From Pontivivens ytuae (GTDB lineage: Bacteria; Pseudomonadota; Alphaproteobacteria; Rhodobacterales; Rhodobacteraceae), in contig NZ_CP064942.1 of assembly GCF_015679265.1 (NCBI RefSeq), positions 2,832,001-2,896,000 of the forward strand: 64,000 nt of DNA, given 5' to 3'. The notes beneath the pieces are model-generated. The model was not told the DNA's origin. It ran no database searches and was given only the letters and a program-made list of their open reading frames with translations. Made by a program: the position numbers and the translations under genes. How positions within the stretch are numbered: position 1 is the stretch's first letter; every line of letters starts with the position of its first letter. This document shows positions 9,801-19,538 of the stretch, piece after piece.

Positions 9801-11861
9801 GACGACGGGACGTGGAACGCCCCGGCGGAGGAGACGCCGGGGGCCGCGAACGACGCCGGCTCTGGCGGCGGTGGGGGAGGCGGCGAACCCGCGGAACTGC
9901 TGATCTCCGAGATCCAGGGGACCGAGGATGTCAGTGCGCGGTTGGGTGAAGTCGTCAGCGTCACGGCAGTCGTAACCTATGTCTTGGAAAACGGCTTCCT
10001 CCTGCAGGAGGAGGACGCGGATAGTGACGGGAATGACGCGACTTCGGAAGGCATCCTCGTCCTGAGCAACGACGTAATTGACGCGCGCGTTGGCGACAAT
10101 CTGACTGTAGTTGGCGAGGTCGTAGAAGAGTTCGGTGAAACTGCAATAACCAACATCGACGTTCGCGCTTCCAGCACGAACTCCACCGGCAATACGCTGC
10201 CGGGCGCGGCTCAGATCGCGCTCGATCCCACGATCGCCTACGACTTCGAGGCGTTCGAGGGGATGCGGGTCGAGGTGAGCTCCGGCACCGACGACGCGCT
10301 GACGGTGATCGAGAACTTCAACCTCGACCGCTTCGGCCAGATCACGGTGAGCGCGGGTGAGCAGCGGCAGCCGACGCAGCTCTTCGATGCGCAGACCGAG
10401 CAGGACGAGATCGACGCGCTGCAGCAGGCGAACCTCAACAACCGTCTGCTGATCGATGACGGGTTCAGCTCGCAGAACCCCGACGAGTTCGAGTTCATCC
10501 CGGTGCCTGACGCGTTCGATAATGCGGACAACCCGAACGGCTTCCTCGATGTCGGTGACACCTTCAACGAGGCGGGCGCGACGCTGCGCCTCGGCACGGA
10601 GCTCTCGGAGAACATCGAGGGCGTCATGCGCTTCGGCTTCGGCGAGTACAACGTGGTGCCGACCGAGCAGCTCGCCATCGACGAGAGCACCAACTCGGGC
10701 GCGCGGCCCGATGCGCCAGTGATCGAGGCGGACGTGACGGTGGCGAGCTTCAACGTGCTCAACTACTTCACAACGCTGGACGTGCCGGGCAATCCGGGCT
10801 CCGGCCCCAACCAGATCGATCCGCGCGGGGCGACCAGTGCTGCCGATCTGGAGGAGCAGACCGCGAAGCTGGTCGAGGCGATCCTGGCGCTCGACGCCGA
10901 TGTGCTAGGCCTGCAGGAGCTGGAGAACAACGGCTTCGACGCCGACAGCTCCATCGCCACGCTGGTCGATGCGCTGAACGCGGTAGCGGGCGCGGGGACC
11001 TATGCCTTCGTCGAGCCCGCGGGGACCACCGACGGCTTCATCGGCACCGACGCGATCACCACCGGCCTGATCTACAAGCCGGAGGAGGTCACGGTCACCA
11101 ACGCGGAGATCCTGGTCTTCGAGGAGGCGAGTGCGGCGACGACTTTCGATCTGGCGGATGTGCTCAACCAGGTGGTGCCCGAAAGCGAGCAGGTCGGCGA
11201 CTTCCAGCGCAGCCGCCCGGCCGTGGTCGCGACCTTCGAGGACAACGAGAGCGGTGAGGAGTTCACCGTCGCCGTCAACCACTTCAAGTCGAAGGGCGAC
11301 AGCAACCTGCAGGATGTCGTGGACGCCGCGCAGCAGTTCCTCGACGGCGGCGGGACGGGCATCACCCAGGCCGATATCGACGCGGTCATCGCCGATCCGA
11401 ACTTCGATCAAGAGGACGGGCAGGCGTTCTGGAACGCGGCGCGCAACGATGCGGCGGGTGAACTCGCGACCTTTCTCGAGACCGAGTACAATGGCGGCGG
11501 CGTGAGCGACTACCTCGTGATCGGCGATCTCAACGCCTACTCGCAGGAGGATCCGGTCCAGACGATCCGCGACACGGATGACAACGTGGATCTGCTCGCG
11601 GAGTTCGTGGGGATCGAGGAGGCCTACAGCTTCGTCTTCGACGGGCAGCAGGGGGCGCTCGACCATGCGATCGCCTCCGGTGATCTTGCGGACAACGTCG
11701 TGGATGTTGCCGAGTGGCACTCGCAGGCGGATGAGCCGGATCTCATCGACTACGACAGCGAGTTTACCAATCCGGGCTTCTCCTCGACCGGGCCGTTTGC
11801 CGCGTCGGATCACGATCCGCTGCTGATCGGGCTCGACTTCAGCGATACGCCGCTGGTCTGA
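6897..11861 (+). CDS. Giant secreted RTX / lamin-tail / DNase I-like nuclease (ExeM/NucH-like)
   Basis: This is a predicted secreted nuclease of 1654 residues. Domains in order: RTX-type calcium-binding nonapeptides (GGxGxDxL pattern) from about residue 10 to 250; a cadherin/Ig-like segment with LLANDRDFDGDPLTI (~300-400); another beta-rich segment (~405-515); three lamin-tail-like modules, each beginning with a RINExHYDN motif (~520, ~677, ~838); a glycine linker (~985); an OB-fold-like region; and an endonuclease/exonuclease/phosphatase domain from ~1280 to the end. That domain keeps FNVLNYF, LQELENNG, NHFKSKG, GDLNAY and SDHDPLL, the catalytic Asn, Glu, Asp and His positions. There is no Sec signal, which fits type I secretion. 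ATG 6897 is chosen over 6888 because AGAAGG (6882-6887) has correct spacing only for it. Likely role: degrading extracellular DNA for nutrients or biofilm turnover. Confidence 0.85.
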   Translation: MSQTILGTSDDDTLIGTAAAEFLIGLDGNDLISGGLGLDTMDGGAGIDTVDFSYTGADIRIDLSASQAVFVNGAVEGIFNFENATGGRGDDTLVGDRGDNILNGGRGDDLLIGGFGVDTFDGGGGNDTLSFDYGGIAVDVDLSTGQAVFANGVVETFTSIENVIGNDRANALTGDAGANVLEGLQGDDTLVGNAGEDTLRGGSGDDVLEGGADDDVLAGSSGDDTLEGGDGSDLLFGGDGVDVAVYAGSIEDYLISDLDDAPVVIVATGDAPESGRDELRDIEVVRFEEDGFTLFLDGRNNAPITTEDEIAVFAGQPQAIDFAELLANDRDFDGDPLTITSVTPRSENGAILTLLDGQIIYDGRNVDNDLSIGEKAFDTFSYTVDDGNGGTAQGDVNVTITPFQLPGRIEVDGSITFDEESEEFRDNLPLLRVVGDGPTDDATISFFGVDLDRFIVTPDPSEPGGVAIRWAFRPDFETPQDVGGDNIYDITVQIEDSSGVRRVPVRINVEDVDEGFNFNTRINEIHYDNDGTDVGEFVEVRVAETDEGAENLTLYYYNGSNGEVYLTTGIGPRGSSDDEFSYNFIELPTNGLQNGSPDGVALVNDRGQVLDFISYEGSFVAVDGPAAGLRSLDIGVSEDGDTPVGASLARADDGSWFVDDVDSRGFANDQEVPTVMPRINEVHYDNAGTDAGEFIEIRLDRFAVAEDITVELVNGANGEVYDTVTGFEADIGVPGKFIRFDEDFQYLVFEFDTNGIQNGPDGFILREEGEVVEFLSYEGEITATIDGVELTSTDIGVAEGSSTPEGFSLQRSEDGSWSEAAPETRGAANETITSSANARINEFHYDNDGGDVGEFIEVRVDAGADISGLLLELINGNGGGVYDTLGEADVTARETDGTFDYLVFELPSNGIQNGPDGFALSENGELVEFVSYEGEITATEGVAAGQTSTDVRVSEGSSTPIGFSIQRNDDGTWNAPAEETPGAANDAGSGGGGGGGEPAELLISEIQGTEDVSARLGEVVSVTAVVTYVLENGFLLQEEDADSDGNDATSEGILVLSNDVIDARVGDNLTVVGEVVEEFGETAITNIDVRASSTNSTGNTLPGAAQIALDPTIAYDFEAFEGMRVEVSSGTDDALTVIENFNLDRFGQITVSAGEQRQPTQLFDAQTEQDEIDALQQANLNNRLLIDDGFSSQNPDEFEFIPVPDAFDNADNPNGFLDVGDTFNEAGATLRLGTELSENIEGVMRFGFGEYNVVPTEQLAIDESTNSGARPDAPVIEADVTVASFNVLNYFTTLDVPGNPGSGPNQIDPRGATSAADLEEQTAKLVEAILALDADVLGLQELENNGFDADSSIATLVDALNAVAGAGTYAFVEPAGTTDGFIGTDAITTGLIYKPEEVTVTNAEILVFEEASAATTFDLADVLNQVVPESEQVGDFQRSRPAVVATFEDNESGEEFTVAVNHFKSKGDSNLQDVVDAAQQFLDGGGTGITQADIDAVIADPNFDQEDGQAFWNAARNDAAGELATFLETEYNGGGVSDYLVIGDLNAYSQEDPVQTIRDTDDNVDLLAEFVGIEEAYSFVFDGQQGALDHAIASGDLADNVVDVAEWHSQADEPDLIDYDSEFTNPGFSSTGPFAASDHDPLLIGLDFSDTPLV

Positions 11862-11878
11862 TTTGGAGTGACTTTTTG

Positions 11879-11910
11879 CGGGCCGCGGGGTGATCCCCCG
11901 CGGCCCGTTT
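11879..11910 (+). terminator. Terminator hairpin between the nuclease gene and mtlK
   Basis: A perfect 12-bp stem (CGGGCCGCGGGG, 11879-11890, with CCCCGCGGCCCG, 11896-11907) has a five-base loop and is followed by TTT. It lies 17 bases after the nuclease stop and just before the end of the convergent mtlK gene, so it may serve both strands, although the T run is short. Confidence 0.7.
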
Positions 11911-11915
11911 GCGTG

Positions 11916-13418
11916 TCAGCCCGCGGTGGGCTGTGAGGCGTGGGCGCCCGCGTAGTCGGCGAGGGCGCTTGCCGTACCGTGCATCCAGATCCGGCGGAGC
12001 CAGCGGTCGAACGCCGATGCAAACCCGGCATCGTCGCCGAGATCGCCGTAGATCTGGCGCTGGGCGAGCCAGACGTCGGGGTCGGACCGGGCGGCTTTGG
12101 CGGCGGCGGTCAGGCTTTCCCAATGGGGATCGTTGGGGGCGATGGCGCTGCCATCCTCCCGCGTGCCGTCGCACATGCGCGCCCACAGCGCCTCGACCAG
12201 CGCGAGGCCTTCGGTCGGGGTCCCCGCCGCGAGCGCATCGCGGATCGTGGGCACGATGAAGCCGCTATGGCGGGAGGAGCCGTCGAAGGCGACGCGCCGC
12301 GTGGTGTCGACCACCGCCGGGTTGGCGAAGCGGCGGGAGACGAGATCGACATAGGCCTCGGGCGTCATGTCGGCGACGGGCTTCACATGGGGCGCGATCT
12401 CCTCGGCCTGTACCCTCGCGAAGAAAGCGGCGATCAGTGGATGCTCCATGCAGCCCGAGATGGTGCCGATCGACAGGATCTCGCCCGCATTGGCGATGAC
12501 TTGGTGGCCGCCGTTGAGGATGCGGATCTTCATCGCCTCGTAGTCGTGCACCCGGTCGGAGAAGGTGGCCCCCGCGCGGTCCCAGTCCGGGCGCCCGGCG
12601 CAGAAATCGTCCTCGATTACCCACTGGCGGAAGTTCTCATGCGTCACGGGGGCGGCGTCGTCGATGCCGAGCGCGCGGACCAGCGCGATCTCGTCCGGGC
12701 CGGTGGCCGGCACGATGCAGTCGACCATGGAGTTTGGGAAGGTGCAGGTCTCCTCGATCCATGCCGCCAGATTGGGGTCGGAGAGGCGGGCGAGCGAGGT
12801 CACGACCTGTTTCAGGATCGCGCCGTTGCCCTGCAGGTTGTCACAGCTCAGCCCGGTGAAGGGGCCGGTGCCCCGCCCGCGGCGCAGGCGCAGCGCGGCG
12901 ATCATCGCGCCGAAGGCGGTGCGGGGCGTGTCCGGGTGCTCCGCATCGTGGCGGATGTCCGGGTGGGCCGCGTCGAAGCCCCCCGTCGCGGGGTCGAGGT
13001 AGTAGCCGCCCTCGGTGACCGTCAGCGAGACGATGCGGATCGCGGGGTCGGCCATCTGCGCGATGAGGGCGGCGTTGTCCTCCTCCACCGGGACGAAGCC
13101 GATCATGGAGCCGGTGACCTCGGCCGAGGTGCCGGAGGGGTCGAGCTCGATCAGCGTGGTCAGGCAGTCCTGCGCCAGCAGCCGCTCGCGCTGGGCCGCG
13201 TCGGAGGGGCGGACGCCCGCGCCCAGGATGGCCCAATCCCGGGCGCAGCCGTCCTGCATCAGGCGGTGGAGGTACCACGCCTGATGAGCCCGGTGAAAGT
13301 TGCCGAGGCCGATATGCACGATGCCTGGCGTCAGCGCCGCGCGGTCGTAGGTGGGCACCTTCACGCCCGTGGGCAGGTCGCTGAGCGTCGCGTCGGAGAG
13401 GGGCGTCAGCTCATCCAT
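11916..13418 (-). CDS. mtlK: Mannitol 2-dehydrogenase
   Basis: This 500-residue cytoplasmic enzyme is a member of the long-chain mannitol dehydrogenase family, oxidising D-mannitol (often also D-arabitol or D-sorbitol) with NAD to a ketose such as fructose. Near the N-terminus, GIVHIGLGNFHRAHQ gives the dinucleotide-binding strand and the family HRAHQ motif. The catalytic KxxxxNxxH pattern is present as KIRILNGGH in the middle of the chain. It is the last gene of the polyol operon, and its start overlaps the end of smoS by 13 bases. The position right after a sorbitol dehydrogenase matches the Rhodobacter sphaeroides polyol operon. Confidence 0.92.
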   Translation of the reverse strand: MDELTPLSDATLSDLPTGVKVPTYDRAALTPGIVHIGLGNFHRAHQAWYLHRLMQDGCARDWAILGAGVRPSDAAQRERLLAQDCLTTLIELDPSGTSAEVTGSMIGFVPVEEDNAALIAQMADPAIRIVSLTVTEGGYYLDPATGGFDAAHPDIRHDAEHPDTPRTAFGAMIAALRLRRGRGTGPFTGLSCDNLQGNGAILKQVVTSLARLSDPNLAAWIEETCTFPNSMVDCIVPATGPDEIALVRALGIDDAAPVTHENFRQWVIEDDFCAGRPDWDRAGATFSDRVHDYEAMKIRILNGGHQVIANAGEILSIGTISGCMEHPLIAAFFARVQAEEIAPHVKPVADMTPEAYVDLVSRRFANPAVVDTTRRVAFDGSSRHSGFIVPTIRDALAAGTPTEGLALVEALWARMCDGTREDGSAIAPNDPHWESLTAAAKAARSDPDVWLAQRQIYGDLGDDAGFASAFDRWLRRIWMHGTASALADYAGAHASQPTAG

Positions 13419-14175
13419 TGGCCGCCATCCACGTTGAAGGTCTGCGCGACGATGTAGTCGGCCTCGGAGGTGGCGAGGAAGATCGCCATGCCGGTGAGGT
13501 CCTCGGCGGTGCCCATGCGGCCGAAGGGGACGCCCGCGCCGACCTCCCGCTTCTTCTGGCCCGGTGCCTTGCCCTCGTACTTCGCGAAGAAGGCATCGAC
13601 GCCGTCCCAGTGCTCGCCGTCCACCACGCCGGGCGCAATGGCGTTCACGTTGATGCCGTGTTCGATGAGGTTGAGGCCCGCGGATTGGGTGAGGCTTATC
13701 ACGGCGGCCTTGGTGGCGCAGTAGACGGCCACGAGCGGCTCGCCGCGCCGGCCGGCCTGGCTTGCCATGTTGATGATCTTGCCGCCCTGGCCACGCTCGA
13801 TCATGTGGCGGGCGACGGCCTGCATCGGGAAGAGGGTGCCCGCGACGTTGATGTCGAAGGTGCGCTGGAAGTCGGCGCGCGCGATCTCCACGATCGGGGC
13901 AGCGGTGAAGATGGCGGCGTTGTTGATCAGGATGTCGATGCCACCGAACTGCTGCACCGTGTTGGCGACCGCGGCGTCGATGCTGTCCTGCTGCGTGACG
14001 TCCATCTGCACCGCCAGCGCCGCATCCCCGATCGCAGCGGCCGTACTGCGCGCCCGCTCGATGTCTATATCGGCGATGGCCACTTGCGCGCCCTCCGCCA
14101 CGTAGGCCTCGGCAAAGGCGCGGCCGATGCCGCGGGCCGCCCCCGTGATCAGCGCCCGTTTCCCCGCGAGCCGCG

Positions 14176-14179
<4 letters not shown>
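13406..14179 (-). CDS. smoS: Sorbitol (L-iditol/polyol) dehydrogenase, short-chain type
   Basis: This is a 257-residue short-chain dehydrogenase. The family marks are all present: TGAARGIG for NAD binding (residues ~11-18), NNAA in the middle, the catalytic tyrosine and lysine in YCATK, and GGQWMS at the C-terminal end. Length and neighbours match SmoS of Rhodobacter sphaeroides, which oxidises D-sorbitol to D-fructose and galactitol to tagatose. The start is placed at 14179, because ATGA there overlaps the smoK stop and the protein then begins directly with the Rossmann strand; a longer open frame reads into smoK. Exact polyol preference cannot be read from sequence. Confidence 0.88.
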
Positions 14180-15180
<1,001 letters not shown>

Positions 15181-15192
15181 ATCGATCGTCCT

Positions 15193-16023
15193 TTACTTGA
15201 CCGCGCCGAAGGTAAGGCCGCGTACCAGCTGCTTCTGGCTGAACCAGCCCAGGATCAGGATCGGCGCGATGGCCATGGTCGAGGCGGCGGAGAGCTTGGC
15301 GTAGAACAGCCCCTCGGGGCTCGAATAACTGGCGATGAACGCCGTCAGCGGCGCGGCGGAGGCGGCGGTGAGGTTGAGCGTCCAGAACGCCTCGTTCCAC
15401 GCGAGGATGAAGTTCAAAAGGATGGTCGAGGCGATCCCCGGCACCGCCATCGGCGTGAGCACGTAGAGGATCTCGGACCGTAGGGTGGCGCCGTCCATGC
15501 GGGCGGCCTCCAGGATCTCGCCCGGGATCTCCTTGAAGTAGGTGTAGAGCATCCAGACGATGATCGGCAGGTTGATTAGCATCAGCACCAGCGTCAGCCC
15601 GATCTTGGTGTCGAGCAGCCCAAGCTGGATGAAGAGCAGGTAGATCGGGTAGAGGACGCCCACCGCTGGCAGCATCTTGGTGGACAGCATCCAGAGCAGG
15701 ATGTCCTTGGTCCGTCGTGAAGGGACAAAGGCCATTGACCACGCCGCCGGGATCGCCACGAGGATGCCGAGGAGCGTCGAGCCGCCCGCGATCACGATGG
15801 AGTTCCAGAGGAAGCGCGCGTAGTCCGACCGTTCCTGCACGACGCGGTAGTTCTCCAGTGTCCAATCGAAGAACAGGAACTGCGGCGGATCGGCGATGGC
15901 CGCGGCCTCGGTCTTGAAGCTCGTCAGGATCGTCCAGAGGATCGGGAAGAAGATCAGGAGCCCGATCGCCCAGGCGAGGGCGGTGTTGAGGGCCTTGCGG
16001 CGGGTCGTGACAGCACGGGCCAT
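15193..16023 (-). CDS. smoG: Polyol ABC transporter permease (MalG type)
   Basis: This 276-residue inner-membrane permease has about six hydrophobic segments. The conserved MalG-type EAA loop is seen as EILEAARMDGATLRSEI (near residue 175), the docking point for the ATPase. It ends with a QKQLVRGLTFGAVK tail typical of the second permease of sugar importers. It is separated from smoF by only 12 bases and from smoK by 12 bases, so it belongs to the same transcript. Its substrate is inferred from the two polyol dehydrogenases in the operon. Confidence 0.9.
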   Translation of the reverse strand: MARAVTTRRKALNTALAWAIGLLIFFPILWTILTSFKTEAAAIADPPQFLFFDWTLENYRVVQERSDYARFLWNSIVIAGGSTLLGILVAIPAAWSMAFVPSRRTKDILLWMLSTKMLPAVGVLYPIYLLFIQLGLLDTKIGLTLVLMLINLPIIVWMLYTYFKEIPGEILEAARMDGATLRSEILYVLTPMAVPGIASTILLNFILAWNEAFWTLNLTAASAAPLTAFIASYSSPEGLFYAKLSAASTMAIAPILILGWFSQKQLVRGLTFGAVK

Positions 16024-16035
16024 GGGCGCTCTCCC

Positions 16036-16902
16036 TCAGGTGTCCAGGTTGCGGCCGACGATGCGCATCAGGAAGATCGCAACGATGTTGGCCAGGATGA
16101 CGGCGTAGATCCCACCCGCGGAGCCGAGGCCGATATTCTGGCTCTCCAGCACGCGCTGGTAGATCAGGTAGGTGAGCGTCCGCGTGCCGAACGATCCCTG
16201 GGTGGTCACGAAGATCTCCGCGAAGATCGACAGGAGGAAGATCGTCTGGATCAGCAGGACCACCGTGATCGCGCGCGACAGGTGCGGCAGGATGATGAAG
16301 GCGAAGCGGGCGAGCGGCGAGGCGCCGTCCATCTCGGCGGCCTCGAGCTGTTCGCTGTCGAGCGACTGGATCGCGGTCAGCAGGATCAGCGTGGCGAAGG
16401 GCAGCCATTGCCACGAGACGATCATGACGATGGAGAGCAGCGAGGCCTGGCTGAGCCACTCGACGGGCGTGGCCCCGAAGAACTCCCAAAGATGCGCGAA
16501 GAGGCCGTTCACCGGGTCCATGAACATGTTCTTCCACACCAGGGCGGAGACGGTGGGCATCACGAAGAAGGGGGCGATGACGAGGATGCGCACGACCCCC
16601 TGACCCCACATCGGCTGGTCGAGGAGCAGGGCGAGCAACACGCCGAGCATGATGGTGATCAGCAGCACGCCACCCACGATGATGAGCGTCGCCTGCACGC
16701 TGGGCCAGAAGGCCGAGGAGGTGACGAACCGGACGTAGTTCTCGAACCCGACCCAGCCCTGGTCGCCACCGCGAAGCGGCAGGTAGCGCTTGAACGAGAA
16801 GTAGAGCGTCATCGTCAGCGGCACGAGCATCCAGCCGAGGAGCAGGATGACGGCAGGGGCCATCATCAGTCGGGCCGCGGAACGCGAATGTTGGGTCGCC
16901 AT
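16036..16902 (-). CDS. smoF: Polyol ABC transporter permease (MalF type)
   Basis: This 288-residue inner-membrane protein is the partner permease of SmoG. It has a first hydrophobic helix near residues 12-32 (MMAPAVILLLGWMLVPLT), then five more. The EAA loop is LEAAEMDGASPLARF around residue 190. In sugar importers of this type the MalF-type permease gene usually follows the binding-protein gene, as here. About 120 bases with stem-loop potential separate it from smoE, more than any other gap in the operon. Confidence 0.9.
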   Translation of the reverse strand: MATQHSRSAARLMMAPAVILLLGWMLVPLTMTLYFSFKRYLPLRGGDQGWVGFENYVRFVTSSAFWPSVQATLIIVGGVLLITIMLGVLLALLLDQPMWGQGVVRILVIAPFFVMPTVSALVWKNMFMDPVNGLFAHLWEFFGATPVEWLSQASLLSIVMIVSWQWLPFATLILLTAIQSLDSEQLEAAEMDGASPLARFAFIILPHLSRAITVVLLIQTIFLLSIFAEIFVTTQGSFGTRTLTYLIYQRVLESQNIGLGSAGGIYAVILANIVAIFLMRIVGRNLDT

Positions 16903-16972
16903 CGGAAAATCCCTCGATGTCTCAGGGACGAAGCCGTCTCGGATCGCACGGGTGCGGCGAGGCGGGAAAGGC

Positions 16973-17025
16973 GCCGGGAGCGATCACGGGATCACCCCCG
17001 GCCAGTCAGGAGACGTTCGCGTCTC
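16973..17025 (-). other. Stem-loops after the smoE stop codon
   Basis: Directly after the smoE stop codon the RNA can fold a perfect 6-bp stem (GAGACG / CGTCTC, 17010-17025) with a four-base loop. A little further downstream is a larger hairpin closed by GCCGGG (16973-16978) and CCCGGC (16997-17002). No T run follows. The placement suggests protection of the binding-protein message or partial attenuation before smoF. Confidence 0.55.
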
Positions 17026-18345
17026 TCAGTAGCCCGCGGCTTCCATCTCGTCGGCGACGAGGGCCTGCGCGTTCTCCAGCGCTTCCGCGGGCGTCTGCTG
17101 CCCGGCAACCATGGCCGAGAACTCCTGCCCTGCGGAGGTGCCGATGCCCGCCCATTCCGGGATCGCGACGTACTGGATGCCGACGTAAGGCACGTCATCG
17201 ACCGTCGGAGCGTTCGGGTCGGCCGCGTTGATCGAGTCGAGCGTCATCTGCGCGAAGGGGGCTTCGGTCAGATAGGTCTCGTTCTCGTAGAGCGAGGTGC
17301 GGCTGCCCGGAGGCACGTTCGCCCAGCCCTCGTTCTCGGCCACCAGCGCGAGGTAGTCCTTGGACGTCGCCCACTCGATGAAGGCCTTCGCCTCATCCGT
17401 GGCGTCCGACCCGGCCGGCACGGCGAGCGCCCAGGCCCAGAGCCAGTTGGCGCGCTTGCCGAGCCCGGTGTCGGGCGCGAGCGCGAAGCCCACACTGTCG
17501 GCCACGGTCGAGTCGTTCTCGTTGGTCACGAAGGACGCCGCGACGGTGGCGTCGATCCACATGCCGCACTTGCCCTGCTGGAAGAGGGCGAGGTTCTCGT
17601 TGAACCCGTTGGTCGAGGCGCCCGGCGGGCCGTAGTTCTGCAGGAGGTCGTTGTAGAAGGTGACCGCCTCCATCCACTCCGGGCTGTCGAGCTGCGGCCG
17701 CCAGTTCTCGTCGAACCAGCGCGCGCCGAAGGAGTTGGCGACCGTGGTGATGAACGCCATGTTCTCACCCCAGCCGGCCTTGCCGCGCAGGCACACACCG
17801 TAGATCTCTGCGTCGCGGTCGGTTATGGCCGCCGCGGCCTCGGCGATGAACTCCCAGGTCGGGGCGTCGGGCATCTCGAGGCCCGCACTCTCCATCAGGT
17901 CGGTGCGGTACATGACCATGGAGGATTCGCCGTAGAAGGGCGCTGCGTAGAGCGTGCCTTCATGACTGAGACCGGCACGCATCGCCGGAAGGATGTCCTC
18001 GGCATCGTAGTCCGCGCCCAGATCGTCGAGCGGGACGAGCCAGTCCTGCGCGGCCCAGATCGGCGTCTCGTACATTCCGATGGTCAGCACGTCGAACTGC
18101 CCGCCATTGGTGGCGATGTCCTGGGTGACGCGCTGACGCAGCACGTTCTCCTCCAGCGTCACCCACTCCAGCTCGATATCGGGGTGCTGCGCAGTGAAGT
18201 CGTCCGTCAGACCCTGCATGCGGATCATGTCGCCGTTGTTCACGGTGGCGATGGTGACGGTTGTAGTGTGGTTGTCGGCATAGGCGCCGGTCGCGGCGGC
18301 AAGCGCGATCACGCTCGCCACTCCGCGTGACGATCTCAAAGGCAT
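17026..18345 (-). CDS. smoE: Polyol ABC transporter substrate-binding protein
   Basis: This is a periplasmic binding protein of 439 residues with a signal peptide (MPLRSSRGVASVIALAAATGAYA, cleavage after about residue 23). The mature protein begins with a TVTIATVNNGDMIRM strand and has the two-lobe pattern of family 1 sugar-binding proteins, including the TGAYNDL-like hinge replaced here by SSMVMYRTDLM. ATG 18345 is chosen because GGGAGGA lies seven bases upstream; an in-frame TTG at 18360 lies inside that ribosome site. It is the first gene of the polyol operon and probably the most highly expressed. The operator 78 bases upstream shows how it is controlled. Confidence 0.9.
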   Translation of the reverse strand: MPLRSSRGVASVIALAAATGAYADNHTTTVTIATVNNGDMIRMQGLTDDFTAQHPDIELEWVTLEENVLRQRVTQDIATNGGQFDVLTIGMYETPIWAAQDWLVPLDDLGADYDAEDILPAMRAGLSHEGTLYAAPFYGESSMVMYRTDLMESAGLEMPDAPTWEFIAEAAAAITDRDAEIYGVCLRGKAGWGENMAFITTVANSFGARWFDENWRPQLDSPEWMEAVTFYNDLLQNYGPPGASTNGFNENLALFQQGKCGMWIDATVAASFVTNENDSTVADSVGFALAPDTGLGKRANWLWAWALAVPAGSDATDEAKAFIEWATSKDYLALVAENEGWANVPPGSRTSLYENETYLTEAPFAQMTLDSINAADPNAPTVDDVPYVGIQYVAIPEWAGIGTSAGQEFSAMVAGQQTPAEALENAQALVADEMEAAGY

Positions 18346-18422
18346 TCCGTTTCCTCCCAAGGTTTTTTGTTGGATCTGCCAGTCTCAGGAGAGGTGATTC
18401 ATGCCGCGAAGTCAATTGAAAT

Positions 18423-18436
18423 TTTACGCGCGTAAA
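18423..18436. promoter_or_regulatory. Operator O1 for the LacI-type polyol regulator
   Basis: The sequence TTTACGCGCGTAAA is a perfect 14-bp palindrome with a central CG, the classic shape of a LacI-family operator. It lies 78-91 bases upstream of smoE and just after the stop of the regulator gene. A 12-of-14 match occurs at 19539, in front of the regulator gene itself. Confidence 0.8.
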
Positions 18437-18444
18437 TTTCTGGC

Positions 18445-19473
18445 TCAGGCGGACTCGCGCATGATGAGCTTGCCCTCGAACAGCGTCTCGAAGCGTGCGG
18501 CGCCGCGCTCCTGTCGCTCGGCGACGGTGAAGAGGGTCTCGACGCTGCGGTTGGAGATCGCGTCGTAGTCCTGCGCCACCGTGGTCAGCGACGGGCATGT
18601 GAAGCGGGAGAACGGGTGGTCGTCGTGGCCCGCCACGCGCAGCGCGCAGTCAGGGCCGCGCCCCACCTTCAGCCCCTTGGCATAGGCCGCCGCGATGAGG
18701 CCGATGGCCAGCCGGTCGTTGCTGCAGAGCACGGTGCCGCTGGCGAAGCGCCCGGCCTCGATGGCCTTCAGCCCGCCTTCATAGCCGATCTCCTCGAACT
18801 GCCAGCCTTCGCCCTCGACCCGCACCACATCGGGCGCGAGGCCCATCCGCTCCATGGTCGTGAGATACGCCGTGCGCCGCTTGTTCGCGTTCGGGTTCAC
18901 CGGCGGCATCTCGAAGAAGGAGGGCGGCGTGCCTGTCCGGCAGAGATATTCGATGATGAGCGGGATGCTCTGCATGTTGTCCGAGCCGATGAACGCCTCG
19001 CCCACGCCGTCCATGTTACTGTCGAAGAGCACGGTCGGCACGTTCTCGCAGAACCGCTCGATCGCCGCGCGGTCCGACGTCTTGCCGAGGGGCGCGAGCA
19101 GCACGCCTGCGGGTTTCTGGGCGCGCAGGTTCTCCAGGATGTCGCGCTCCAGCGTCGGATCGCCATGGGCGCTGAACAGGACGGGTGAGAAGCCCGCCTC
19201 GATGCAGCGCCGCTCGATGTTCCGGGCGATCTCGGCGAAGAACGGATCGGCGAGGTAGGGCACGACGATGCCGATATTCTTGGTCAGCCGCCGGTTCTGA
19301 TTCATCGCGTAGATGTTCGGGCGGTACTCGTAGCGCTCCAGCGCCTTCTCGATCCGCGCGCGGGTGGAGGAGCGGACGCTGCTGGGGTCGTGGAAATACT
19401 TGGAGATCGTCGGGCGGGAGATCCCGCTGACCGAGGCGAACTCCTCCATCGTCTTGACCTTCTCACCGCCCAT
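18445..19473 (-). CDS. LacI-family transcriptional regulator of the polyol operon
   Basis: This 342-residue DNA-binding regulator has an N-terminal LacI helix-turn-helix (MEEFASVSGISRPTISKYF, residues ~9-27) followed by the hinge region and a periplasmic-binding-protein-like ligand domain. The hinge helix (ARIEKALERYEYRPN) is intact. It lies immediately upstream of smoE in the same direction, so it probably senses a polyol and releases the smo promoter. Two similar palindromes, one before smoE and one before this gene, suggest that it also controls itself. A ribosome site (GGCGGCGC) is weak but present. Confidence 0.88.
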   Translation of the reverse strand: MGGEKVKTMEEFASVSGISRPTISKYFHDPSSVRSSTRARIEKALERYEYRPNIYAMNQNRRLTKNIGIVVPYLADPFFAEIARNIERRCIEAGFSPVLFSAHGDPTLERDILENLRAQKPAGVLLAPLGKTSDRAAIERFCENVPTVLFDSNMDGVGEAFIGSDNMQSIPLIIEYLCRTGTPPSFFEMPPVNPNANKRRTAYLTTMERMGLAPDVVRVEGEGWQFEEIGYEGGLKAIEAGRFASGTVLCSNDRLAIGLIAAAYAKGLKVGRGPDCALRVAGHDDHPFSRFTCPSLTTVAQDYDAISNRSVETLFTVAERQERGAARFETLFEGKLIMRESA

Positions 19474-19538
19474 GCGCCGCCTGACCTTCTGCCCGTTGGG
19501 GCGTATGGCCCCGGTTTCTTTACGGGAAGCTTAGAGGA

